9,853 nucleotides of DNA from Oscillibacter sp. Lineage in GTDB: Bacteria; Bacillota; Clostridia; Oscillospirales; Oscillospiraceae. The notes under the pieces were generated by a model that had not been told where the DNA came from, did no database searches, and was given only the letters and a program-made list of their open reading frames with translations. The first letter of the stretch is position 1; every line of letters begins with the position of its first letter. The translations under genes and the position numbers were made by a program. The stretch lies in assembly GCA_020025415.1 (NCBI GenBank), contig JAHHSB010000037.1, positions 1 to 9,853 of the forward strand, written 5' to 3'. Below are positions 1 to 6,032 of this stretch, one piece after another.

Positions 1-396
1 CTGCCGCTGCTCCACGGCCTTGCCCTGCTCGAGGAGGATGGGGCGCAGCCCTGCCAGGGCCAGGATCAGGGCGCAGAACAGGCCTGCCGGCCCGGCACCC
101 ACCACCACCGGCGGCTGAGCCTGTCCCGGAAGGGGACGGGGCGGCGTATATCGCTCCGGCGGGGTATAGCGGGAGATCCGCCCGCCCCGGGCTCGGCGCA
201 GCACGCCGGACTCGCCTTTGACCTGAACAGCTACGGTGTAGACCAGCCGGACCTCATCCCGGGCATCCACACTGCGCCGCAAGACGGTAAGGGACTGGAG
301 ATCGCCTCGCTGGATCTTCAGCAGCCGGCAGGCCTCAGCCTCCAAAACTGCCCGAGAGCTGCCGGGCAGGAGCTTGATGGTTTCAATTTTGATCAA
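1..396 (-). CDS. FAD-dependent dehydrogenase, COG2509 type (N-terminal part, runs off left edge)
   Basis: The reverse strand reads as 132 codons without a stop from a TTG at 396. The product begins IKIETIKLLPGSS and continues to a dinucleotide-binding motif PPVVVGAGPAGLFCALIL, about residues 93-110. It then reaches LLEQGKAVEQRQ at the window edge. GxGPAGL followed by an acidic residue roughly 20 positions later is the Rossmann FAD-binding signature. The roughly 90-residue N-terminal domain before it (SVDARDEVRLVYTVAVQV) is typical of the uncharacterised FAD-dependent dehydrogenases of COG2509, usually about 450-540 residues. The substrate is unknown. An in-frame ATG lies at 417, but it has no Shine-Dalgarno and would sit only about 8 nt from the predicted transcription start. 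The TTG has AGGA 11 nt upstream and restores the family's usual start, so it is preferred. The gene is divergent from htrA. The family call is fairly sure; the start is less so. Confidence 0.8.
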   Translation of the reverse strand, partial: MIKIETIKLLPGSSRAVLEAEACRLLKIQRGDLQSLTVLRRSVDARDEVRLVYTVAVQVKGESGVLRRARGGRISRYTPPERYTPPRPLPGQAQPPVVVGAGPAGLFCALILALAGLRPILLEQGKAVEQRQ

Positions 397-431
397 AAAT
401 TTTCCCGTCCTTTTCATCTTCGTTTAAGTTA

Positions 432-460
432 AGCATACTATACTTCAGATAAAGGTGCAA
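432..460 (-). promoter_or_regulatory. Sigma-A-type promoter for the FAD-dependent dehydrogenase gene
   Basis: Read on the minus strand, TTGCAC (460-455) and TATGCT (437-432) are separated by exactly 17 bp. Transcription would start near 425. That gives a leader of about 29 nt to the TTG start at 396, but only about 8 nt to the ATG at 417. The promoter therefore also helps decide the start codon. No competing gene is present on this strand in the interval. Confidence 0.6.
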
Positions 461-536
461 GAAAGACCTTGCCTTTCCCGCGCTTCCCCCAGCCGGGAGC
501 AGCCCGCCGGGAAAAGTTCAGAGATCATGTAAAGTT

Positions 537-570
537 TTTTCACACTTTTGACACAAACGCCCGTTATAGT
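537..570 (+). promoter_or_regulatory. htrA promoter region with tandem TTTTCACA-type octamers
   Basis: TTTTCACAC (537-545) and TTTTGACAC (546-554) are adjacent copies differing at one base. They are followed by a plausible -10 TATAGT (565-570). The only consensus-like -35, TTGACA at 548-553, is just 11 bp from this -10. The repeats therefore sit where a -35 would be, as at activator-dependent promoters. TTTTCACA is the octamer reported (from memory) as the CssR recognition element upstream of Bacillus subtilis htrA and htrB. Assignment to a CssR-like regulator is inference; no regulator gene is in the window. Confidence 0.45.
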
Positions 571-603
571 AAGCTTCAGTAAACGGCGGGCGGCAAGCTA
601 CAT

Positions 604-610
604 AGGAGGA
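604..610 (+). promoter_or_regulatory. Ribosome binding site of htrA that fixes its start
   Basis: AGGAGGA ends 9 nt before the ATG at 620. The same reading frame is open upstream to a TTG at 548, but that TTG lies inside the promoter repeats and lacks a Shine-Dalgarno. The ATG at 620 is therefore the start. Confidence 0.85.
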
Positions 611-619
611 ATCAGAGTT

Positions 620-2017
620 ATGTATAACGATGAGAAGAATTTATATCACTATACGTACCGGAAGGACGGAAGCGAGACTGCCGACAGCCATGAACCGTAC
701 AACAGCCATCCGGGTGTCGACGAGCAGCTGAATAACTATCAAACCGCCTCTTCTCACAAGGGGCCGGTAGTGGAGATGAAGTCTGTGAAAAAAAGCAACC
801 GCACGGCGGTGAAGATCGCGGCTATGGCCCTGTGCTGCGCGCTGCTTGGCGGCGTGGTGGGCGGCGGTGCCGTCTGGGCCATGAGCGGCTCGGAGGGGAG
901 CAGCATCAACCTCAGCAACCGGACTGCAACCCAGGTCTCCATCAAAGAGGTGGACGGCAAGACGGAAATGACCGACGCGGAGATCTACGCTGCCAACGTC
1001 AACAGCGTGGTATCCATCAACTGCTCGGCCACCACCAATGTCTTTGGACAGCAGGTCCAGACCGCTTCCAGCGGTTCCGGCTTTGTCCTGACCTCCGACG
1101 GCTATATCGTCACCAATTACCACGTGATCGACGGAGCCAGCTCCATTCAGGTGACGATGTATAACGGCGATGAATACACTGCCGCCCTGGTGGGCGGGGA
1201 TGAGGACTATGACATCGCGGTGCTGAAGGTGAAGGCCGCCGATCTCCAGGCCGTGACCCTGGGGGACAGCGACACCATGAATGTGGGCGACCATGTGCTG
1301 GCTATCGGCAATCCCCTGGGTGAGCTGACCTTCTCCATGTCCGGCGGCATGGTCTCTTGTGTGAACCGTGCCATCAACGTGGACGGCACCCCATTCAACA
1401 TGATCCAGACCGATGCGTCCATCAATCCCGGCAACTCCGGCGGCCCGCTGTTCAACAGCTACGGTGAGGTGGTGGGCATCGTGTCCGCCAAGTACTCCAG
1501 CTATTCTCACGAGTCGGTGGAGGGCCTGGGCTTTGCAATTCCCATCAACGATGTCTCCGCCATGATCCAGGACATCATGACCAACGGCTATGTGACCAAC
1601 AAAGCCTATCTGGGCATCTTCGGCGGCTCCATGACCGAGCAGATGGCGGCTCAGTACCGTTATGACATCACGGAAGGCGTGTTCATCTACTCTGTGGAAG
1701 AAGGCAGCGCCGCCGAGAAGGCGGGACTGCAGATGGGCGACGTGATTACCAAGGTGGACGATCATGAAATTACCACCATGGAGGATCTGACCGCCATGAA
1801 AAAGCAGTATTCCGCCGGCGACGCCGTTACCCTGACGGTCTACCGGGGCGGAGAGACCATTCGGCTGGAGCTGACTTGGGGCACAGCTCCGGCCCGGGAT
1901 GAGACTAAGCAGACCAGCAGCGCCCAGGATCAGACTCAGCCCGGAGACTATGACCCCTACGACCTGTTTGACTACTTCTTCGGCGGCGGCCAGCGCAGCC
2001 AGGGGCAGGCGGGCTGA
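620..2017 (+). CDS. htrA: Membrane-anchored HtrA/DegP-family serine protease with one PDZ domain
   Basis: This 465-residue protein degrades or refolds misfolded exported proteins on the outer face of the cytoplasmic membrane. Residues 1-62 form a polar cytoplasmic tail rich in Tyr, His and Asn. A single membrane anchor follows at about 64-88 (VKIAAMALCCALLGGVVGGG). The trypsin-like domain spans about 120-320. Its triad is His168 in TNYHV, Asp198 in DYDIAVLKV and Ser273 in GNSGGP. A PDZ domain occupies about 328-420 (YLGIFGG; AGLQMGDVITKVD). The C-terminal tail is rich in Gln, Asp and Tyr and contains YDPYDLFDYFFGG. Length, order and the lone PDZ match the HtrA proteins of Gram-positive bacteria. 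The start at 620 is set by AGGAGGA. The gene appears monocistronic, with its own promoter and a strong terminator at 2136-2174. The upstream octamers suggest secretion-stress induction. Confidence is high for the family; the natural substrates are unknown. Confidence 0.95.
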   Translation: MYNDEKNLYHYTYRKDGSETADSHEPYNSHPGVDEQLNNYQTASSHKGPVVEMKSVKKSNRTAVKIAAMALCCALLGGVVGGGAVWAMSGSEGSSINLSNRTATQVSIKEVDGKTEMTDAEIYAANVNSVVSINCSATTNVFGQQVQTASSGSGFVLTSDGYIVTNYHVIDGASSIQVTMYNGDEYTAALVGGDEDYDIAVLKVKAADLQAVTLGDSDTMNVGDHVLAIGNPLGELTFSMSGGMVSCVNRAINVDGTPFNMIQTDASINPGNSGGPLFNSYGEVVGIVSAKYSSYSHESVEGLGFAIPINDVSAMIQDIMTNGYVTNKAYLGIFGGSMTEQMAAQYRYDITEGVFIYSVEEGSAAEKAGLQMGDVITKVDDHEITTMEDLTAMKKQYSAGDAVTLTVYRGGETIRLELTWGTAPARDETKQTSSAQDQTQPGDYDPYDLFDYFFGGGQRSQGQAG

Positions 2018-2037
2018 CGGAAGAGCAGCGTCTACTT

Positions 2038-2110
2038 CTGCGGTATCGAAGGCGGGACTGCGGCAAAAGCCGTGGTAAGGCGACACCCGACTGATGCGAC
2101 AGATCCGCAG
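2038..2110 (+). ncRNA. Candidate structured RNA element in the htrA 3' region
   Basis: Nested complementary segments can be drawn by eye. CTGCGG (2038-2043) pairs with CCGCAG (2105-2110), and TCG (2046-2048) with CGA (2097-2099). CGGG (2053-2056) pairs with CCCG (2086-2089). An inner hairpin ACTGCGGC/GCCGTGGT (2057-2064/2069-2076, two G-U pairs) closes an AAAA loop. A 9-nt bulge (2077-2085) stays unpaired. About 25 nt of purine-rich single strand separates the element from the terminator. It matches no RNA family that I recognise. It could be a 3'UTR element, a 3'-end-derived small RNA, or chance pairing in GC-rich DNA. Confidence 0.3.
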
Positions 2111-2135
2111 GGTTGATAAATAGAAAGAGAAAAGG

Positions 2136-2174
2136 ACCGTGCCGCGGAAACCACCGCGGCACGGTTTTCTTTTT
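2136..2174 (+). terminator. Rho-independent terminator after htrA
   Basis: A perfect 12-bp stem ACCGTGCCGCGG/CCGCGGCACGGT (2136-2147 and 2154-2165) has a 6-nt loop. It is followed by the T-rich run TTTTCTTTTT (2165-2174). It separates htrA from ychF, which has its own promoter further down. Confidence 0.9.
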
Positions 2175-2223
2175 GCGCCCCGGAGCCGGCCCGCCTTCCG
2201 AAAGGGGAAACCCTCTGCCGCTC

Positions 2224-2252
2224 TTGCACTTTTTGGAAGGGAATGATAGAAT
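2224..2252 (+). promoter_or_regulatory. Promoter of ychF
   Basis: TTGCAC (2224-2229) and TAGAAT (2247-2252) are separated by 17 bp. A TG one base before the -10 makes it an extended -10. Transcription would begin near 2259, giving a leader of about 36 nt. Confidence 0.65.
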
Positions 2253-2277
2253 ATATAATTACAGAATTTTATACATC

Positions 2278-2293
2278 AAAGGAGAGCTCCTTT
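2278..2293 (+). promoter_or_regulatory. Shine-Dalgarno of ychF inside an inverted repeat
   Basis: The ribosome binding site AAAGGAG (2278-2284) is followed after two bases by its exact complement CTCCTTT (2287-2293), just before the ATG at 2295. As RNA, AAAGGA and TCCUUU could close a GAGC tetraloop and hide the Shine-Dalgarno. The inverted repeat is seen directly; a regulatory effect is inference. Confidence 0.5.
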
Positions 2294-2294
2294 T

Positions 2295-3386
2295 ATGAAG
2301 TTAGGTATTGTGGGTTTGCCCAACGTGGGCAAATCGACCCTGTTCAACGCCATCACCAACGCCGGCGCCGAGAGCGCCAACTATCCCTTCTGTACCATCG
2401 AGCCCAACGTGGGCGTGGTGGCTGTGCCGGATGAGCGGCTGGACAAGCTGGCGGAAATGTATCAGCCGGATAAAAAGACCCCGGCGGTGATCGAGTTTGT
2501 GGATATCGCCGGGCTGGTGAAGGGCGCGTCTAACGGCGAGGGCCTGGGCAACAAGTTCCTGGCCAACATCCGGGAGACGGATGCCATCATCCATGTGGTG
2601 CGCTGCTTTGAAGATGAAAACGTCATCCATGTGGAGGGCAGCACCGATCCTGGCCGGGACATTGAGATCATCAATATGGAGCTGGTCATGGCGGATCTGG
2701 AAATGGTGACCCGCCGGGTGGACAAGGCCACCAAGGCCCTGAAGGGGGACAAGAAGTTCGCCCATGAGGTGGAGCTGTTCACTGCGCTGCGCAAGCATTT
2801 GGATGAGGGGAAGCTGGCCCGGACCTTCGAGTGCGACGATGACGACAAGGCGCTGCTGCGCACCGCTGAGCTGTTGACGCTCAAACCCGTGATCTACGCG
2901 GCCAATACCGATGAGGTCGGCTTTACCAATCTGGAGGGCAATCCCTATTACCAGCAGGTGTGCGCCATCGCTGCGGCGGAGGGCAGTCAGGTACTGCCCA
3001 TCTGCGCCAAAATGGAGCAGGACATCGCCGAGCTGGACGGTGAGGAAAAGCTGATGTTCCTGGAGGAGCTGGGCGTGGAGGAGTCCGGCCTGGACCGGCT
3101 GATCAAGTGCTCCTATGCGCTGCTGGGCCTGATCTCCTTCCTGACTTACGGCAAGGATGAGTGCCGGGCCTGGACCATCAAGAAGGGGACCAAGGCGCCC
3201 CAGGCCGCGGGCAAGATCCACTCGGATATCGAGCGGGGCTTCATCCGGGCGGAGGTCATTGCCTATGAGGATATGATCTGCTGCGGCGGCGTGACCCAGG
3301 CCAAGGAGAAGGGCCTGCTGCGCAGCGAGGGGAAGGAGTATGTGGTGCAGGACGGAGATATGATCTATTTCCGCTTCAACGTGTAA
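2295..3386 (+). CDS. ychF: YchF/OLA1-family ribosome-associated ATPase
   Basis: This 363-residue cytosolic P-loop NTPase belongs to the Obg-related TRAFAC class, which binds ribosomes and is linked to translation and stress responses. The G1 motif is GLPNVGKST (residues 7-15). The G3 motif is [10 protein letters not shown] (70-79). The G4 position reads NTDE (204-207) rather than NKxD, the change that gives this family ATP preference over GTP. CAK at 237-239 is the G5 position. A helical domain lies at about 130-200. The C-terminal TGS domain (about 280-362) includes [28 protein letters not shown] and [11 protein letters not shown]. Full length fits the family's 360-370 residues. The start follows AAAGGAG with 10-nt spacing. 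The gene is transcribed alone, between its own promoter and terminator. In many bacteria ychF neighbours pth; it does not here. High confidence. Confidence 0.97.
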   Translation: MKLGIVGLPNVGKSTLFNAITNAGAESANYPFCTIEPNVGVVAVPDERLDKLAEMYQPDKKTPAVIEFVDIAGLVKGASNGEGLGNKFLANIRETDAIIHVVRCFEDENVIHVEGSTDPGRDIEIINMELVMADLEMVTRRVDKATKALKGDKKFAHEVELFTALRKHLDEGKLARTFECDDDDKALLRTAELLTLKPVIYAANTDEVGFTNLEGNPYYQQVCAIAAAEGSQVLPICAKMEQDIAELDGEEKLMFLEELGVEESGLDRLIKCSYALLGLISFLTYGKDECRAWTIKKGTKAPQAAGKIHSDIERGFIRAEVIAYEDMICCGGVTQAKEKGLLRSEGKEYVVQDGDMIYFRFNV

Positions 3387-3396
3387 GAAGATCAAG

Positions 3397-3421
3397 CGGT
3401 CCGGACGAATGGGGCGGACCG
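3397..3421 (+). other. Hairpin upstream of the ychF terminator
   Basis: CGGTCCG (3397-3403) and CGGACCG (3415-3421) form a perfect 7-bp inverted repeat with an 11-nt loop, beginning 10 nt after the ychF stop codon. It has no T-run, so it is not a terminator itself. It probably forms the first of two stacked hairpins at the mRNA 3' end. Confidence 0.5.
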
Positions 3422-3427
3422 AGCAGG

Positions 3428-3460
3428 AAAGGCCGGCAGGGGTTCTGCCGGCCTTTTTTT
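3428..3460 (+). terminator. Rho-independent terminator after ychF
   Basis: A 12-bp stem AAAGGCCGGCAG/CTGCCGGCCTTT (3428-3439 and 3445-3456) has a 5-nt loop and runs directly into seven T residues (3454-3460). It isolates ychF from the transporter operon. Confidence 0.92.
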
Positions 3461-3516
3461 CATGGGGCGCAGAAAAGAAAACAACTCTGTCCTAAAACAC
3501 GGGGCAGGAATCATAA

Positions 3517-3588
3517 AACTGTAACTGAATTGTTGTTGCTTACGCTTTGCGGGTGTATTAGCATGATTCACACAGTTATACAGTTATA
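3517..3588 (+). promoter_or_regulatory. Promoter of the transporter operon flanked by AACTG/CAGTT half-sites
   Basis: A candidate promoter is TTGCTT (3536-3541), 17 bp, TAGCAT (3559-3564). An alternative is TTGTTG (3533-3538), 17 bp, TATTAG (3556-3561). Upstream lies the direct repeat AACTG-T-AACTG (3517-3527). Downstream lies CAGTTATA twice in tandem (3573-3588), containing the reverse complement of the same half-site. Inverted half-site pairs flanking a weak promoter suggest binding of a dimeric regulator. The regulator is unknown and not encoded in the window. Confidence 0.4.
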
Positions 3589-3628
3589 AGGATCCATCTG
3601 CAAACCGATGGAAGAAAAGGAGAAGAGC

Positions 3629-5326
3629 ATGGCGGAAGTGAAAGAACCGATTGCGCAGGAACCCGAGATGATGCAGCCCTCCCAGGCGGAGGAGCTGGAG
3701 CAGGCAGAGGTTTTGGACCCGGCCGGCAAACGCAAGGGCAAGCGCCCGCCCATGAGCAAGAAGGAAAAGAAAAAGTGGATCCGCCGGGGCATTGCTCTGG
3801 TGGTGGTGATTGCCATTGGACTGGGACTTGTCAAAATCTTCAGCGGCAAGGGCGGCGGCGAGACCCAGGTGATTACCGACGAGGTGTGCTATGGTTCCAT
3901 CACCTCCACGGTGGAGGGCAGCGGTCTGACAAAGGCAAAGAGCAGCGAGGCAATCACCATCACAACGCCGGGCACGGTGCAGGAGGTTTTCGTCACCGAG
4001 GGGCAGGAAGTCACAGCGGGGACTCCGCTGTTCACGGTGGACAGCCCCACGGCGCAGACCAACGTGCAGAAGGCGCGCAGTACGGTGGAGGGCTATGAAA
4101 AGCAGCTCTCTACCCTGCAGAAGGACCTGGCCGGCCTGAATCTGTCGGCTCCCTATGGCGGCAAGCTTATGGAAGTGACCGAGCTTCATCCGGGAGATCC
4201 CATTGCCAAGGGTACGGTGGTGGCCACGCTGGCAGATGACACCAAGATGCGCCTGGAGCAGTATTACAGCTATGCCTATGCCGGAGATCTGAAGGCTGGG
4301 CAGAGCGTGCAGGTTTCCATCCCGGCCCTGATGACCACCCTGACCGGCACGGTGGAAACAGTACATATGGTCAGCCGGATCACGCCGGAGGGCTCTAAGC
4401 TGTTTTCTGCGGAGATCGTGGTGAAAAATGACGGCGTGCTGGCCGCGGACATGACGGCCTCCGCCTCGGTGACGGTCAACGGTGAGACCGTCTATCCCTA
4501 TGAGGCCGGCAAGCTGGAGTACTACCGCACCGGCAAGCTGGAATCCACTGTCGACGGTACGGTCATCTCCAGCAAATTGGTGAATTATTTGCAGGTGTCC
4601 TCCGGCCAGGTGCTGGTGAACATCGACGGCGAAAACAGCGAAAGCGAGCTGTTCTCCATCCAGCAGAGCCTGGACAGTGCCCGGGAGGAACTGGAGAAGG
4701 CTGAGAAGAACCTGGCCAACTGCAGCGCCGTGGCACCCATCGATGGGAAAGTGATCGGCCTTACTGCTGTGGCGGGGGAGGAGGTCAATACCCAGTCCCC
4801 GCTGGTCACCATCTCCGATACCAAATCCGTGATCATCAACGCCACGGTGGATGAGCGGAACGTCAGCTATGTCAAGCCCGGGACTATGGTGGAGCTGGAT
4901 CAGTGGGATACCATGGCTACCGGTATCGTGGAAAGCGTGAGCCTTTCCAGCACGGTGACCAATGGCGTGGCCAATTATCCCATGGTGATTTCTGTGGACA
5001 ATGCCGAGGGCACCATCCAGGTCAACAGCAACATCAACTATAAGCTTATCGCCAGTCAGAACGACAACTGCCTGGTACTGCCGCTTCAGGCGGTGCGCAC
5101 CGTATCGCTGGAGGATGGCTCCTCGGCCACGGTGGTGTACGTGCAGGGAGACCGGCCGGAGAACGCTTTGGAAAACGTGGTGATCGACGAGGAGATTCCC
5201 CAGGGCTTCTGGCCTGTTTCGGTGGAGATCGGCATTTCTGATACCTACAATGTTGAGATCAAGTCCGGCGTGGAAGAGGGCACGGTGGTCTTTACCCAGA
5301 TCCAGTCCACGTCCGCCTGGGGTTAA
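3629..5326 (+). CDS. Membrane fusion (adaptor) protein, MacA/HlyD/YknX-like, with two lipoyl-hairpin modules
   Basis: This 565-residue protein is the extracytoplasmic adaptor of an ABC exporter. A charged cytoplasmic tail (1-49, ending KKEKKKW) precedes one membrane anchor at about 53-70 (GIALVVVIAIGLGLVKIF). A first biotinyl-lipoyl-like region (about 108-210) has GTVQEVFVTEGQEVTAGTPL, a short helical stretch and a returning strand. A second, similar module (about 303-410) has DGTVISSKLVNYLQVSSGQV, a coiled-coil-like helix (QQSLDSAREELEKAEKNLAN) and AVAPIDGKVIGLTAVAGEEV. Beta-barrel and membrane-proximal domains follow (about 410-565). Typical YknX/MacA proteins are near 370-400 residues with one such module. 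The ATG at 3629 is chosen because AAAAGGAG (3615-3622) lies 6 nt upstream; an in-frame ATG at 3608 is less well placed. The ABC gene follows after 4 nt. The exported substrate is unknown. The family call is firm. Confidence 0.88.
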   Translation: MAEVKEPIAQEPEMMQPSQAEELEQAEVLDPAGKRKGKRPPMSKKEKKKWIRRGIALVVVIAIGLGLVKIFSGKGGGETQVITDEVCYGSITSTVEGSGLTKAKSSEAITITTPGTVQEVFVTEGQEVTAGTPLFTVDSPTAQTNVQKARSTVEGYEKQLSTLQKDLAGLNLSAPYGGKLMEVTELHPGDPIAKGTVVATLADDTKMRLEQYYSYAYAGDLKAGQSVQVSIPALMTTLTGTVETVHMVSRITPEGSKLFSAEIVVKNDGVLAADMTASASVTVNGETVYPYEAGKLEYYRTGKLESTVDGTVISSKLVNYLQVSSGQVLVNIDGENSESELFSIQQSLDSAREELEKAEKNLANCSAVAPIDGKVIGLTAVAGEEVNTQSPLVTISDTKSVIINATVDERNVSYVKPGTMVELDQWDTMATGIVESVSLSSTVTNGVANYPMVISVDNAEGTIQVNSNINYKLIASQNDNCLVLPLQAVRTVSLEDGSSATVVYVQGDRPENALENVVIDEEIPQGFWPVSVEIGISDTYNVEIKSGVEEGTVVFTQIQSTSAWG

Positions 5327-5330
5327 TGCC

Positions 5331-6032
5331 ATGGCGAAACTGATACAACTGCGGGACGTCTATAAGATCTATGGCGAAGGGCTGGAGAGTGAGGTCCGGG
5401 CCCTGGACGGCGTCTCCCTGGAGGTCACCGAAGGGGAGTTTGTGGCGGTGGTGGGCCAGTCGGGCTCCGGCAAGTCTACCATGATGAACGTACTGGGCTG
5501 TCTGGACATTCCCACCCGGGGCACCTATCTTCTGGACGGGACCGATGTGCGGGAGCTGACAGACAAGGAGCTGTCCCATATCCGCAACAAGAAGATCGGC
5601 TTTATCTTTCAGCAGTATAACCTGATCCAGAGCCTGACGGTCGTGGAGAACGTGGAGCTGCCCCTGATCTATCAGGGCACCGGCCCCGAGCAGCGCCGGG
5701 AATTGGCGATGCAGGCACTGGAACGGGTGGGCCTGGCCGGGCGGAGCAAGCACAAGCCCACCCAGATGTCCGGCGGCCAGCAGCAGCGGGTGGCCATCGC
5801 CCGGGCCATTGCCACCAAGCCGCCCATCATCATGGCTGATGAGCCCACCGGCGCTCTGGATTCTCACACGGGCCGGGAGGTGCTGGAATTCCTCCAAAAG
5901 CTTAACCGGGAGGGCAGCACCGTGATCCTCATTACCCATGACAACGGTATTGCTGCCACCGCTCGGCGCATTGTCCGCCTGGCGGACGGCAAGATTGTGG
6001 AAGACCATGCCCAGGAGGTGGATTGGCTGTGA
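5331..6032 (+). CDS. ABC transporter ATP-binding protein, MacB/LolD/YknY type
   Basis: This 233-residue cytoplasmic ATPase powers the permease encoded next. All motifs are intact: Walker [10 protein letters not shown] (42-50), Q-loop FQQYN (93-97), signature MSGGQ (146-150, Met in place of the usual Leu), Walker B IIMADEP with catalytic Glu171, D-loop GALD (174-177) and switch His203 in ITHD. The N-terminal [13 protein letters not shown] and the overall length match the MacB/LolD/FtsE branch, which works by mechanotransmission rather than direct transport through the membrane domain. The ATG at 5331 lies 4 nt after the adaptor's stop and has only a poor Shine-Dalgarno, so translational coupling is likely. 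A longer in-frame start at 5250 would lie inside the adaptor gene and is rejected. High confidence for family; substrate unknown. Confidence 0.95.
   Translation: MAKLIQLRDVYKIYGEGLESEVRALDGVSLEVTEGEFVAVVGQSGSGKSTMMNVLGCLDIPTRGTYLLDGTDVRELTDKELSHIRNKKIGFIFQQYNLIQSLTVVENVELPLIYQGTGPEQRRELAMQALERVGLAGRSKHKPTQMSGGQQQRVAIARAIATKPPIIMADEPTGALDSHTGREVLEFLQKLNREGSTVILITHDNGIAATARRIVRLADGKIVEDHAQEVDWL

Noticed and set aside
548..570. TTGACA (548-553) and TATAGT (565-570) as an ordinary sigma-A promoter
   Set aside because: The 11-bp spacing is far below the 16-18 bp that the holoenzyme needs. TTGACA is better read as part of the second repeat.
548..619. Upstream extension of htrA to a TTG start
   Set aside because: The TTG is part of the promoter repeats, lacks a Shine-Dalgarno, and would add residues absent from the family. 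AGGAGGA marks 620.
641..2086. 481-codon open frame on the minus strand antisense to htrA
   Set aside because: The plus strand encodes a complete HtrA with intact triad and PDZ. The antisense product has the low-complexity composition of a shadow frame.
2038..2110. Possibility that the structured stretch after htrA is a known riboswitch for ychF (cobalamin, TPP, FMN or c-di-GMP)
   Set aside because: None of the conserved core sequences of those families is present, and a complete terminator plus a separate ychF promoter lie between it and ychF.
2113..2298. Small plus-strand ORF (61 codons) covering the htrA terminator and ychF leader
   Set aside because: It reads through a perfect terminator stem and has no ribosome binding site at a useful distance.
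2301..3395. 364-codon open frame on the minus strand antisense to ychF
   Set aside because: It covers the same span as ychF, has no recognisable motif and would end against unrelated signals. It is a third-position GC artefact.
3584..5332. 582-codon open frame on the minus strand antisense to the adaptor gene
   Set aside because: It mirrors the coding strand of a clear MFP gene in GC-rich DNA, its translation is rich in His, Gly and Leu with no domain, and no promoter or ribosome binding site supports it.
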